From: Halomicronema sp. CCY15110
Lineage (GTDB): Bacteria > Cyanobacteriota > Cyanobacteriia > Phormidesmidales > Phormidesmidaceae
DNA: 57,279 bases
Reading direction: 5' to 3'
Assembly: GCF_016888165.1 (NCBI RefSeq)
Contig: NZ_JACSWC010000366.1
Location: 1-57,279 of the forward strand
Shown here: positions 1 through 7,585 of the stretch, piece after piece
Numbering within the stretch: position 1 is the stretch's first letter
Layout of the letters: each line of letters opens with the position of its first letter
Notes under the pieces: model-generated
Databases searched by the model: none
What the model was told of the DNA's origin: nothing
What the model saw: only the letters and a program-made list of their open reading frames with translations
Position numbers and translations under genes: made by a program

Positions 1-120
1 TGCGCGGCTGACCCTTGTGCCGCTGATCCTTGCGCGGCTGACCCTTGTGCCGCTGATCCTTGCGCGGCTGACCCTTGCGCGGCTGACCCCTGTGCTGCTG
101 ACCCTTGCGCCGCCGATCCC
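1..120 (+). repeat. Tandem 15-bp minisatellite, eight units, with 30-bp higher-order period
   Basis: Eight units of 15 bp run from the window edge to base 120. The first four alternate between two variants (TGCGCGGCTGACCCT and TGTGCCGCTGATCCT), which gives a 30-bp higher-order repeat. Units 5 to 8 drift further. The alternation suggests duplication of a 30-bp block by slippage or unequal exchange. The array is coding in the + frame. It probably extends upstream of the window. Confidence 0.9.
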
Positions 121-135
121 TGTGCTGGTTCATAG
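1..135 (+). CDS. 3' end of a Cys-rich CAADP pentapeptide-repeat protein (partial)
   Basis: Frame 1 is open from the first base to a TAG at 133-135. It reads as eight consecutive five-residue units Cys-Ala-Ala-Asp-Pro, followed by Cys-Ala-Gly-Ser and the stop. The gene starts upstream of the window, so only its C-terminal tail is visible. The register is clean: every 15 bases give the same residues although codons vary at third positions (TGC/TGT, GCG/GCC/GCT, GAC/GAT). This argues that the protein sequence, not only the DNA, is under selection. The regular Cys every fifth residue could bind metal or form disulfides, but that is inference. I cannot name the family. A simple DNA minisatellite that happens to be open is the alternative. 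Confidence 0.6.
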   Translation, partial: CAADPCAADPCAADPCAADPCAADPCAADPCAADPCAADPCAGS

Positions 136-295
136 CCATACTCACTAGAGTCGTGACCTCACACAGCACGCCTTCATCAAGAACGTTATTTAAAGGATTT
201 CAGTCAATACTGAAGTCCTTTTTCACTCTCAACGGCAAGCCTTAAAGAACGACAGGTTGCAGCCCGATCGCTGCACCGTCACTGTCATCAGCAGG

Positions 296-904
296 TCAAA
301 ACTTTTCCGCCGTTTGGTGCTCAGGATGAAACTTGTAGCGGCGATCGCGATCGGTCACACCGTATAAATTAAAAGAAACCGTCGTTTCATCGCCCATTGA
401 TTCAATGGCATGAATCGCATCGCTGGTGAAGCCAATCACATCCCCCGGATTGAGTAACAACTCCCCGCTCGACTCGATGCGATGGGGAGAGTCAGGGTCA
501 GCCGCACGATGCCAAAACCGATTGCGCTCTTGCCCGCCGAGCAAGGCCACAATGCCCCAGGTGCCGTGATTGTGAATCGTCGAGGGCGTCCCCGGCTGCC
601 AAGTCACCATCTGTACCGTGAGGGGATATTGATATTCGCGATACAAGAATTTCACCGCCCACCCCGTTTTCGGCGATGGGGGATCGTATTCCAACTGCAA
701 CCAATAAGAACTGATCAAAAGCTTTCGGACTAGGGGCACAATCGCTTCGATGCGACTGATATCATCTTGAAATTTTTCTAGAACGTTATCTAAATCAGTT
801 AAAAAATGATATATCCGATAAACTTTTTGCGGCGGTTCCATATCGGCAATACCAAACTGACGCAGTTGCCCATCATCCGTTAATAGCCAATTAGAATTTT
901 CCAT
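296..904 (-). CDS. Cysteine dioxygenase-type cupin protein
   Basis: This 202-aa protein belongs to the double-stranded beta-helix (cupin) superfamily, most like the cysteine dioxygenase type I group. Non-haem iron is expected to be held by three histidines. The visible candidates are His111 and His113 in the IHNHGTWG motif and His165 in DAIHAIES. A second cupin motif, NPGDVIGF, lies near residues 152-159. Residues 1-90 are mostly helical, as in the family. Known members oxidise cysteine or 3-mercaptopropionate; the substrate here cannot be read from sequence. It starts with ATG at 904 and stands alone, with the aldolase gene 212 bp upstream on the same strand. Cytosolic. The fold call is strong and the substrate uncertain. 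Confidence 0.8.
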   Translation of the reverse strand: MENSNWLLTDDGQLRQFGIADMEPPQKVYRIYHFLTDLDNVLEKFQDDISRIEAIVPLVRKLLISSYWLQLEYDPPSPKTGWAVKFLYREYQYPLTVQMVTWQPGTPSTIHNHGTWGIVALLGGQERNRFWHRAADPDSPHRIESSGELLLNPGDVIGFTSDAIHAIESMGDETTVSFNLYGVTDRDRRYKFHPEHQTAEKF

Positions 905-1116
905 GGTTTTTAAAATTTTTTAACCGTTCTGGTCAGTCCGGAGCGTGCTGTCGATAACGCATGATAACCACGTAATCTCACATGGAGCTGAGATCAAACT
1001 GATATTTCTCTGAGTGTCATCTTTTCTAGCGATCGCACTCGATGGTGGGGGACGAAAACAGCGGCCACACAACTCAATCATGTGGATGTCCCACTCTAGT
1101 CCGCCCCCTGCTCTAG

Positions 1117-1962
1117 CTATGCTTTCCCCGCACTGCCAAATAATCGAATTTTTTGCGCCACAATCTCCTGCATGGCCGCAGTGGCCGCCTTTTGGCAATC
1201 CAACAAATCGGTCTGCGAATCCGTTTTGCCGTACTCACGCCAAAACTCCAAATACCGTTGCCGCACCTCCGTGTTGACGTTGAACTTGCAGACGCCCAGC
1301 TCAATCGATCGCTGAATCATCAACGCGGGCAGCCCTGACGCCCCATGCAGCACCAGGGGAATCTTCAAACGCTGCCGCACTTGGGCGAGGCGATCGAAAT
1401 CTAACCGAGGCTCGCTGTGATACTGGCCATGCACATTGCCAATGGTCACCGCAAGAAAATCGACTCCCGACGCCGCGACAAACGCTTTGGCCTGATCGGG
1501 GTCAGTCATTTTGGCTTCTTTTTCCGCCACCGTCATGCCGTCTTCGGTGCCGCTGATGCGACCAATTTCCGCCTCCACCGTAGCTCCCTTTTGATGCGCC
1601 AGCTGGGTCATGGCATGGGTAAAGGCCAGGTTCTCTTCGTAGGAAAATTTGGAACCATCGGCCAGTACCGACTGAATGCCCGCCTCTAGGCACAGGGCAA
1701 TGACATCAGCTTCTTCGCAATGATCCAGATGCACCGACATCGGCACGCGGGCCGAGTCCGCCGCTGCTAAAAAGAGGGCGATTAAGGGCGCTCCCCCATA
1801 GTGCAGAATCTGGGGCAAAATCTGAATGATGGCGGGACTGCGATCGGCCTCTGCCGCGTTGACCACTGCTTTCGCGCCTTCGAGATTGTAGAGATTGAAC
1901 GCCCCCACCGCGTAACCATAGCGCTGCGCTTTTTCTAAAATTGCTTGGGTAGACGTGAGCAT
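1117..1962 (-). CDS. Class II (zinc) fructose/tagatose-bisphosphate aldolase family protein
   Basis: This 281-aa protein has a complete class II aldolase signature. Catalytic Asp80 and zinc ligand His81 lie in SVHLDHC. Zinc ligands His178 (GNVHGQ) and His206 (LVLHGASG) follow, as does the phosphate-binding segment FNVNTEVR near residues 230-237. VEAEIGRISGTED near 129-141 matches the family's second conserved block. Such enzymes cleave ketose-1,6-bisphosphates to dihydroxyacetone phosphate and an aldehyde. The length (about 280 rather than 345-360 aa) fits the GatY/KbaY/ketose-bisphosphate subgroup better than the cyanobacterial Calvin-cycle enzyme, so it may be an accessory aldolase. It starts with ATG at 1962. 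Substrate preference is not decidable here. Confidence 0.85.
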   Translation of the reverse strand: MLTSTQAILEKAQRYGYAVGAFNLYNLEGAKAVVNAAEADRSPAIIQILPQILHYGGAPLIALFLAAADSARVPMSVHLDHCEEADVIALCLEAGIQSVLADGSKFSYEENLAFTHAMTQLAHQKGATVEAEIGRISGTEDGMTVAEKEAKMTDPDQAKAFVAASGVDFLAVTIGNVHGQYHSEPRLDFDRLAQVRQRLKIPLVLHGASGLPALMIQRSIELGVCKFNVNTEVRQRYLEFWREYGKTDSQTDLLDCQKAATAAMQEIVAQKIRLFGSAGKA

Positions 1963-2064
1963 GAAGGGGGTATCGCATGGAATGGCTCATTTATTGTCGC
2001 CACCCGTCGGCTGCCTGCACTGGCTTGGTTCACAAAAGTAGACTGTGCGCTCAGCCTACACTGG

Positions 2065-2165
2065 TCGCCTCCCTAGCGATTCACAACCGTTACGATGCCT
2101 TTCAGTGTGGAGAAGTAAATAGCGATCGCAGTCCTCATCCAAGTCGCCGCGATCGCCCTTCCCAA
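2065..2165. repeat. Dispersed ~100-bp repeat, family B, copy 1
   Basis: This stretch aligns over about 100 bp, same orientation, with 2829-2932. Shared blocks include TCGCCTCCCTAGCG, TTCACAA, AGTGTRGAG and AGCGATCGCAG, followed by CGCGATCGCCCT. It lies just downstream of the Uma2 gene, and the second copy lies just upstream of it. It contains two HIP1-type octamers. No coding content is seen. Confidence 0.75.
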
Positions 2166-2203
2166 ACTCTCAAACAGACTGATATGTCTCTGACTCGGTT
2201 AAT

Positions 2204-2821
2204 TTATCCCGGCATGTTAAACACTTGAGCAGCGGTGAGTTGTAGGGTGGGAAAGGTGATGGAAAGGATGCGATCGCTGCCCCGAAACTGGCTTAGCTCA
2301 TATTCGCCATCAACGAGGGTACACACTGTCAGCGTGGGCTGTTTTGGGGAGCCGATATAGCGTCGTCCACCCATGCCCAAATAATCCACAATCCAATATT
2401 CCTGAATGCCTAAGGCTTCGTAGTCGCCTAATTTAGCCAAATAATCGTCACGCCAATTCGTAGACATGACTTCTATGGCGAGTTTGACACTCTGACCTCG
2501 GGTAAGAATTGATTCGCGTTCCCATCTAGGCTCATGGAGTAGCTCAGAATCATCTAAGACCGTGACATCTGGCTCATACCCCGTATCGTTGGTGATCTTG
2601 ATAATGCACTCTTTCGGAATAAACCAGGGACGTTGTGTTTGCCGAATCGTTGAGCCCAGCTCATAGGCAAGATCACCGGCAATTCTGGAGTGCTGACCTC
2701 TGGGCTTGGGCATCTCAATCACCACTCCCCGTCTCAGTTCATAGCGATGCTCGGCATCTTCGGGATACCAATCTGCAAAGTCATCGAACGACATAGGGGT
2801 CTTATCCGATAGGGCAATCAT
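2204..2821 (-). CDS. Uma2-family PD-(D/E)XK nuclease-like protein (DUF820)
   Basis: This 205-aa protein has the Uma2/DUF820 fold pattern. MSFDDFADWYPED leads the N-terminus. The nuclease core shows EPDVTVLDD near residues 78-86, AIEVMS near 115-120, and the typical YEALGIQEYWIVDY block near 133-146. Uma2 proteins are very numerous in cyanobacteria, often dozens per genome, and resemble restriction endonucleases; no natural target is established. It is flanked on both sides by copies of the same ~100-bp repeat (2065-2165 and 2829-2932), which suggests the gene was inserted or duplicated with its flanks. ATG at 2821. Confidence 0.85.
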   Translation of the reverse strand: MIALSDKTPMSFDDFADWYPEDAEHRYELRRGVVIEMPKPRGQHSRIAGDLAYELGSTIRQTQRPWFIPKECIIKITNDTGYEPDVTVLDDSELLHEPRWERESILTRGQSVKLAIEVMSTNWRDDYLAKLGDYEALGIQEYWIVDYLGMGGRRYIGSPKQPTLTVCTLVDGEYELSQFRGSDRILSITFPTLQLTAAQVFNMPG

Positions 2822-2828
2822 CGCGATC

Positions 2829-2932
2829 TCGCCTCCCTAGCGCTTCACAAACGTTGCTATGCCTCTAAGTGTAGGAGATGCCGACAGCGATCGCAGCCCT
2901 CATCAAAGTAGCCGCGATCGCCCTACCAAACC
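2829..2932. repeat. Dispersed ~100-bp repeat, family B, copy 2
   Basis: This is the direct-orientation partner of 2065-2165. It shares TCGCCTCCCTAGCG, CACAAACGTT, AAGTGTAGGAGATG and AGCGATCGCAG, ending in GCCGCGATCGCCCT. It lies between the Uma2 start and the ParD-like antitoxin gene, so it may carry promoter elements for either. The two copies could support recombination that deletes the Uma2 gene. Confidence 0.75.
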
Positions 2933-3024
2933 TGTAAGCCAACTTCTGCGCCTCAGCATCGAGATGCTAAACTCTCTGCGAATCTGGCTAAACTAGAGCC
3001 AGCACCCTCTCGGCCTTAAATGCT

Positions 3025-3327
3025 ATGCAAATTACGTTGAGTACAGAGCAGAGCCAAGTGCTCGAAGCGCTTGCACAACAAGGTGGCTATGCTTCAATGG
3101 CAGATGCAGTAGATCAAGCTCTAGTGTTGCTCGCAGAGGTGGTTATTGAAAGGTCAGAGGAGAATACCCCAGAGTATTTGGCCTGGGTCAAGCAAACGCG
3201 CCTCAAAATTGAAGCTGGAATAGAGGCCGCTGATCGCGGAGACGTGCTTGATGCTGACACTGTATTGGCTCAGCTACGTCAGAAAGTTGAAACTGCCAGA
3301 GCAGCCGCTGAATGGGAACGCTGCTGA
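3025..3327 (+). CDS. ParD-like antitoxin of a type II toxin-antitoxin module
   Basis: This 100-aa protein begins with a ribbon-helix-helix DNA-binding segment. MQITLSTEQSQVLEALAQQ, then a YASMADAVDQAL helix and VLLAE, resemble ParD antitoxins. The rest is a charged helical tail expected to wrap and neutralise the toxin. The stop codon lies 16 bases inside the toxin ORF, which starts at 3312, so the two are translationally coupled. Members of this family repress their own promoter; the likely operator is in 2933-3024 but is not resolved. ATG at 3025 fits the family N-terminus. The longer tail (about 60 residues after the RHH) is slightly larger than classical ParD. Confidence 0.85.
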   Translation: MQITLSTEQSQVLEALAQQGGYASMADAVDQALVLLAEVVIERSEENTPEYLAWVKQTRLKIEAGIEAADRGDVLDADTVLAQLRQKVETARAAAEWERC

Positions 3328-3605
3328 TTACGATTCCAGCTAGCCAAGATCTAGAGGAAATTTCGGGGTATTTTCTTCAAGCAAGTGTGGATGCGGGTGA
3401 CCGCTTTGTGGAAGGGTTTGGCAAAAAGTGCCAGCAACTCGCTCGCTATCCTCACATTGGCAAATCCTACGCTCAGCTTAAACCCGGTCTGCGAGGGATT
3501 TCATTCATGAACCACATCATCTTTTACCGGGTTTTGGAAGGCCGAATTGAGATTTTGCGGGTGATTAGCGGCTATCGAAATTTGCGGGATGTCTTTGCCG
3601 AATGA
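3312..3605 (+). CDS. ParE/RelE-superfamily toxin
   Basis: This 97-aa protein matches the ParE/RelE fold. It has an N-terminal strand and helix (ASQDLEEISGYF), a mid-helix ARYPHIGKSY, then the strands GLRGISFMNHIIFYRV and IEILRVISGYRNLRDVF at the C-terminus. ParE toxins poison DNA gyrase and RelE toxins cleave ribosome-bound mRNA; the two cannot be separated by eye, though the HIIFYR and GxRNL blocks are ParE-like. It overlaps the antitoxin by 16 bp. A third, shorter family B repeat follows the stop. The gene is complete, so the module is likely active or recently active. Confidence 0.85.
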   Translation: MGTLLITIPASQDLEEISGYFLQASVDAGDRFVEGFGKKCQQLARYPHIGKSYAQLKPGLRGISFMNHIIFYRVLEGRIEILRVISGYRNLRDVFAE

Positions 3606-3646
3606 AGACATTGCCCTCCACACTGGCGTAGCCGAATCGCGCACTG

Positions 3647-3690
3647 TCCCTGTCAGTGTAGGAGATGCAGGCAGCGATCGCAGTCCCCAA
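3647..3690. repeat. Family B repeat, truncated copy 3
   Basis: CAGTGTAGGAGATGCAGGCA followed by GCGATCGCAGTCC matches the central part of the repeat at 2829-2932 over about 40 bp. It sits directly downstream of the toxin gene. Only the middle of the repeat is recognisable. Confidence 0.55.
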
Positions 3691-3700
3691 TGCCTTAAGC

Positions 3701-3916
3701 CTACTGTTGTGTTGTCAGCAGGGCGATCGGCAGATCCACTTCAATCGCTGACGAACTCGCGGTTTGGCTGTAATGCTCCAAGGTGATGCCAACAGGTTGA
3801 CCGTCGCTGTCTAAATCAATAATCAGGTTTTCATTGATAACTTCAGATTCAACGCTGGGGCGATCGCTGATATCGATGTAGAGCGTATCAGTGTCAGAAA
3901 AATAGCTCAGCTTCAT
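3701..3916 (-). CDS. DUF2283 domain-containing protein
   Basis: This 71-aa protein begins with MKLSYFSDTDTLYIDISDRPS. It contains the DUF2283 core, in which a Y-x-x-x-T-x-x-x-Y-I pattern is followed by a second strand IIDLDSDGQPVGITLEHYS. These small all-beta proteins have no settled function. They very often follow a small partner gene in bacterial genomes and behave like the second member of a toxin-antitoxin-like pair. Its ATG overlaps the TGA of the upstream partner by four bases (3913-3916), so the pair is co-translated. A chromosomal addiction or stress role is inference only. Confidence 0.8.
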   Translation of the reverse strand: MKLSYFSDTDTLYIDISDRPSVESEVINENLIIDLDSDGQPVGITLEHYSQTASSSAIEVDLPIALLTTQQ

Positions 3917-4173
3917 GATGGTTCTTCTCCTCGTTGCTGCCGCCGATAAAAGTTGCGATCAAAAAAAGCGTTGTGAATGGTTTCTCCATCTTCTAGGGTG
4001 ATCACTCGTAATACTCGACCTCCCATTTCCGGGATATTTCCCCAATACACGAGACGACCATCCGCTTGTTTTATCTGTTTGACTGGGTTGCTAACAATTC
4101 TCTCAATCCACTCCAGCTGGACTTCAGGATGTTTGCGCGGGACGACGTTCAAAAAGTAAGGAGTAAATTTCAT
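3913..4173 (-). CDS. Small DUF4258-like partner of DUF2283
   Basis: This 86-aa protein is counted from the ATG at 4173; a GTG nine bases upstream is possible. It has basic and aromatic residues (MKFTPYFLNVVPRKHPEV), a helix WIERIVSNPVKQIKQ, and strands LVYWGNIPEMG and RVLRVITLEDGETIHNAFFDR. The alternating helix and strands and its place before DUF2283 resemble DUF4258-type RelE-like folds. I assign that only tentatively. It overlaps the DUF2283 gene by ATGA. If the fold is right, this would be the toxin-like member. Confidence 0.65.
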   Translation of the reverse strand: MKFTPYFLNVVPRKHPEVQLEWIERIVSNPVKQIKQADGRLVYWGNIPEMGGRVLRVITLEDGETIHNAFFDRNFYRRQQRGEEPS

Positions 4174-4312
4174 GCAAGGCACTATTGGAAGCTCTTAGCA
4201 ACCTTTTGGAGGTCTTCGCAATCTTAGAAGGTGAGTATACCCTGGCGAGTTCGTGCACCAGATGTCTGAAAGCGATCGCTCTCCTCACGTCCCCCCATCA
4301 GTCCCTGATGAG

Positions 4313-4654
4313 TCACGAACTTTCGGGTGTCCACTGCGGCTCCATCCCCTGCCCCCAAAACTCGGTGTACTTGGTGACGCGAACATCGCCCAGCACTCGG
4401 GTTTGACAGGCCAGCCGTAAATCGCAGTCAGGATTGTGGGGTGGCAACGAGCGGCGAGTGCGATCGCGCCAACTCACCTCAGACACCTCACCGTCAATCT
4501 GCACAGCGCAAGTGCCACAACTGCCCAGTCCGCGACAGTTGATCAATTTGGACTGGCCGTTATGCAAATCAACGCCGTTTTTCAGCAATACTGTCCTCAA
4601 AATTGCGCCCACTTCGCAATCGAACGTCTTTCCCTGCGCCATCACCTTGGGCAT
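4313..4654 (-). CDS. Plant-type [2Fe-2S] ferredoxin-like protein
   Basis: This 113-aa protein has four cysteines in the plant-ferredoxin arrangement: Cys40, Cys46 and Cys49 in the loop CRGLGSCGTC, and Cys83 in RLACQT. These coordinate one [2Fe-2S] cluster. The loop has C-x5-C-x2-C spacing. It is longer than photosynthetic PetF and has a C-terminal extension (YTEFWGQGMEPQW). It is therefore a specialised electron carrier whose partner is unknown. No neighbouring redox enzyme suggests one. ATG at 4654. Confidence 0.85.
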   Translation of the reverse strand: MPKVMAQGKTFDCEVGAILRTVLLKNGVDLHNGQSKLINCRGLGSCGTCAVQIDGEVSEVSWRDRTRRSLPPHNPDCDLRLACQTRVLGDVRVTKYTEFWGQGMEPQWTPESS

Positions 4655-4890
4655 CTGGACTCCTCACAGCCTGGGCCACCGCCCAGCCTTAATTAACTCA
4701 TTTAAGTTTGCCAAACCCTGTCCTCCTGCGGCCATTGAGTCAGCCTTACCCCGGCCAACTTCTGTCTGTCAAAAGAAAAATCTTACTGTTTAGCAACGTT
4801 ACCCTGGGTCGGTGGGCCAGTCGATAGAATGGGTTTTATGCCTGCTTTTGGGGCATACACTGTCGTTTGCTGCCATTTTTTGCGATCGCT

Positions 4891-6588
4891 ATGTCTTCAC
4901 CCGTTGCGTCTGCTGATCAGCCCGCCGTCTGGATTTACGACACCACCCTGCGCGATGGGGCGCAGCGAGAAGGGCTCTCCCTGTCGATCGAAGACAAGCT
5001 GCGGATTGCCCACAAGCTCGATGCGCTGGGCATTCCCTTTATTGAAGGCGGTTGGCCGGGGGCAAACCCCAAAGACGTGCAGTTCTTTTGGCAGTTGAAA
5101 GAGGAGCCGTTGCAGCAAGCGGAAGTCGTCGCGTTTTGCTCGACCCGGCGACCCGGCAAAGCCGCCGACACCGACCCGATGTTGCAGGCGATTTTGGCGG
5201 CAGGCACCCACTGGGTCACCCTGTTTGGCAAGTCCTGGGATTTGCATGTGGTGGAAGGGTTGCAAACGACCCTGGCAGAAAATTTGGCCATGATTGGCGA
5301 CACGATCGCCTTTTTGCGATCGCAGGGGCGGCACGTCATTTACGACGCCGAACACTGGTTTGACGGCTACAAGGCGAACCCTGACTATGCCCTGCAAACC
5401 CTCGGCAGTGCCCTTGCGGCAGGGGCCGAGTGGCTGGTGCTGTGCGATACCAATGGCGGCACCTTGCCCCACGAAGTGAGCCAAATTGTGGCCGATGTGC
5501 AAACCTGGCTCACCGCTCAGACGAAGGCCGCTGAAGCGGCGGTTGCGCCCCGACTCGGCATTCACACCCACAATGACGCCGATATGGCGGTGGCAAACGC
5601 GATCGCCGCCGTGCAGCAAGGGGCGACAATGGTACAAGGCACCATCAACGGCTATGGCGAGCGCTGCGGCAATGCGAATCTGTGCTCCGTAATTCCCAAT
5701 CTGCAACTGAAATTAGGTCAGCCCTGCTTGCCCCCCGAACGGTTGCAGTCGTTGACGGAAACCAGTCGCTTCGTGAGTGAGTTAGCCAACCTAGCCCCCG
5801 ATGACCACGCGCCCTTCGTCGGCCTCTCGGCCTTTGCCCATAAGGGGGGCATCCACGTTAGCGCCGTGGAGAAAAATCCCAAAACCTACGAGCACATTGC
5901 CCCCGCCGCGATCGGCAATCGTCGGCGCATCGTGGTTTCCGATCAGTCTGGCCTCAGCAACATCTTGGCGAAGGCCCGCAGTTTTGGCATTGAGCTTAAC
6001 AAGCAAGACACGGCCTCGCGGCAATTGCTCACTCGACTGAAGGAACTGGAGCACGAGGGTTACCAGTTTGAGGCGGCGGAAGCCAGTTTTGAATTGCTCA
6101 TGCGCGAAGTGCTTGGTCAGCGGCCCAGCTTTTTTGCCCTGCGAGGCTTCCAAGTCCACTGCGATAATTTACCCTCAGAAGCCCACTGGAAAACGCGATC
6201 GCTCGCCACCGTCAAAGTCATCATCAACGACCAAGAAATCCTGGAAGCGGCGGAAGGCAATGGCCCGGTCTCGGCATTGGATCGCGCCCTCAGAAAAGCC
6301 CTGGCCAACTTCTATCCCGCGATCGCCAACTTTCACCTCAGCGACTACAAAGTCCGTATTCTGGACGGGCGGGCAGGCACCGATGCCAAAACCCGCGTCC
6401 TGATCGAATCCAGCAACGGCCAGCAGCGCTGGACGACGGTGGGGGTATCCGGCAACATCATCGAGGCTTCTTATCAAGCCGTAGTCGAAGGGTTGGAATA
6501 TGGCCTCATGCAGCAAGAGCATCCCTTGACCAGTTGCGATATCACATCCACTCAGTTGAACAATGGCTCTTCGACGACTGTCCCCTAA
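4891..6588 (+). CDS. cimA: (R)-citramalate synthase (2-isopropylmalate synthase family)
   Basis: This 565-aa enzyme condenses pyruvate and acetyl-CoA to (R)-citramalate, the first step of the threonine-independent isoleucine route. The N-terminal TIM barrel opens with WIYDTTLRDGAQREG (substrate and metal Asp/Arg). The metal-binding motif GIHTHNDADMAVANA and the NGYGERCGNANL segment follow. The C-terminal ~150 residues form the allosteric regulatory domain. The long KDVQFFW insertion and GKSWDLHVV block are typical of CimA rather than LeuA. I chose the ATG at 4891, because the reading frame upstream only offers a TTG inside an A/T run at 4867. It is monocistronic, with a small conserved gene 167 bp downstream. 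Confidence 0.9.
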   Translation: MSSPVASADQPAVWIYDTTLRDGAQREGLSLSIEDKLRIAHKLDALGIPFIEGGWPGANPKDVQFFWQLKEEPLQQAEVVAFCSTRRPGKAADTDPMLQAILAAGTHWVTLFGKSWDLHVVEGLQTTLAENLAMIGDTIAFLRSQGRHVIYDAEHWFDGYKANPDYALQTLGSALAAGAEWLVLCDTNGGTLPHEVSQIVADVQTWLTAQTKAAEAAVAPRLGIHTHNDADMAVANAIAAVQQGATMVQGTINGYGERCGNANLCSVIPNLQLKLGQPCLPPERLQSLTETSRFVSELANLAPDDHAPFVGLSAFAHKGGIHVSAVEKNPKTYEHIAPAAIGNRRRIVVSDQSGLSNILAKARSFGIELNKQDTASRQLLTRLKELEHEGYQFEAAEASFELLMREVLGQRPSFFALRGFQVHCDNLPSEAHWKTRSLATVKVIINDQEILEAAEGNGPVSALDRALRKALANFYPAIANFHLSDYKVRILDGRAGTDAKTRVLIESSNGQQRWTTVGVSGNIIEASYQAVVEGLEYGLMQQEHPLTSCDITSTQLNNGSSTTVP

Positions 6589-6755
6589 CGCGGAATGTTC
6601 GTTGCCGCGATTTACTCTCCGAGGGCACACTGACGAGACGACCCAAAACCCGGCAATGTTACAGGCTGTTAAGGCTCGCGCCGACTCGCCGCCCTAGTCA
6701 AATAGCTGACAGTATGATTCCTGAGATGCGATCGCATAATTCAGGAGACTGGGCA

Positions 6756-7016
6756 ATGAGCCAAACGGTCAAAATGTATATCCAATATATGGATGGCACT
6801 GAACAGCAGTTCGAGTGGGATTCACAACGCGAAGGGACAGAAACGGCCAACCTAGTCAGTCATTTGCAAAAGATGCTGCACGACGAGAATGTGCTGTTAG
6901 AAATGGGCGATAAGCTGCTGATCCTGCAAAGACAAAATATTAAGTCTATTGAAATCACGCCAGTCCCGGCCAAGCTGCCCGCGACGACGATTCATGGTGT
7001 GCGAGCGGTTGAATAA
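6756..7016 (+). CDS. Conserved small protein of unknown function (86 aa)
   Basis: The start ATG at 6756 is set by a ribosome site TCAGGAG at 6741-6747, eight bases upstream. The 86 residues begin MSQTVKMYIQYMDGTEQQFE and include a helix TANLVSHLQKMLHDEN and strands VLLEMGDKLLILQ and IKSIEITPVP. It is predicted soluble with an alpha/beta fold. It resembles small cyanobacterial proteins with no known role. The reading frame is open further upstream, but those codons overlap the end of cimA and have no ribosome site. I cannot assign a function. Confidence 0.7.
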   Translation: MSQTVKMYIQYMDGTEQQFEWDSQREGTETANLVSHLQKMLHDENVLLEMGDKLLILQRQNIKSIEITPVPAKLPATTIHGVRAVE

Positions 7017-7159
7017 GCTGCAAGCATCACTCGTTCTTGGCACAACTGGCAAAAGCGGATCTACAGTCATCTGACCAACCGCATCGGTAGCGTGGGTAAC
7101 GTCAGCAGGGCGATCGCGGACTTCGGGACTTGCGCACAAAAAAGATCCCCATGAACCGA

Positions 7160-7210
7160 GTTTCGACTCCGCTCAACTCTCGATACTGGTAGGTTGAGCG
7201 GAGTCGAAAC
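7160..7210. repeat. Palindromic repeat, family A, copy 1 (hairpin)
   Basis: GTTTCGACTCCGCTCAAC at 7160-7177 is the exact inverted complement of GTTGAGCGGAGTCGAAAC at 7193-7210, with a 15-base loop. The same arms occur at 15918-15983 (imperfect) and 57030-57097. The element lies in the gap between two convergent genes, so it might also act as a transcription-stopping hairpin, but it has no T-run. Confidence 0.85.
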
Positions 7211-7246
7211 CGGATTGAACAGGTACTTTATTTAGTTGCAGATCCC

Positions 7247-7531
7247 TTAGTCTACCTCCACCGCTTTAACGTCCACCGTCTCAGCGGCCTCGTCGTCTGA
7301 TGGTTGAGACTCTGACGTCTGCCCACTCAGAAATTGCTGGCTGAGCCACTGACTCGCCGCCGATACCATCAGCACAATGAGCGCCACATCATCGATTTGG
7401 CCCACCAGGGGAATCAAATCCGGTGAAATATCGATGGGGCTGATGAGATAGAGCAAAGAACCGAAAAAGACCCAAATCCCGTACTGGGGATGGGTGAGCA
7501 AACGACGATAGCCCTGGAATAAATAGCGCAT
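7247..7531 (-). CDS. YkvA family (DUF1232) membrane protein
   Basis: From the ATG at 7531 this is 94 aa; a TTG at 7543 is less likely. It contains the DUF1232 core: YGIWVFFGSLLYLISPIDIS, then PDLIPLVGQIDDVALIVLMV, forming two adjacent membrane or amphipathic helices with the conserved SPIDxxPDxIP turn. The C-terminal ~30 residues are acidic and disordered. The function of YkvA proteins is unknown. The gene is convergent to the 86-aa gene and 54 bp downstream of a cupin gene on the same strand. Confidence 0.85.
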   Translation of the reverse strand: MRYLFQGYRRLLTHPQYGIWVFFGSLLYLISPIDISPDLIPLVGQIDDVALIVLMVSAASQWLSQQFLSGQTSESQPSDDEAAETVDVKAVEVD

Positions 7532-7585
7532 AGTAATTTTCAAAATTGCCAGAATATAGCGGCGACTGCCATCACGTGGCCCGCA

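Noticed and set aside
4897-5706. 269-codon open frame on the - strand inside cimA
   Set aside because: It is the antisense shadow of a strongly recognisable + strand gene, has no ribosome site or family motif, and reflects GC-rich third positions.
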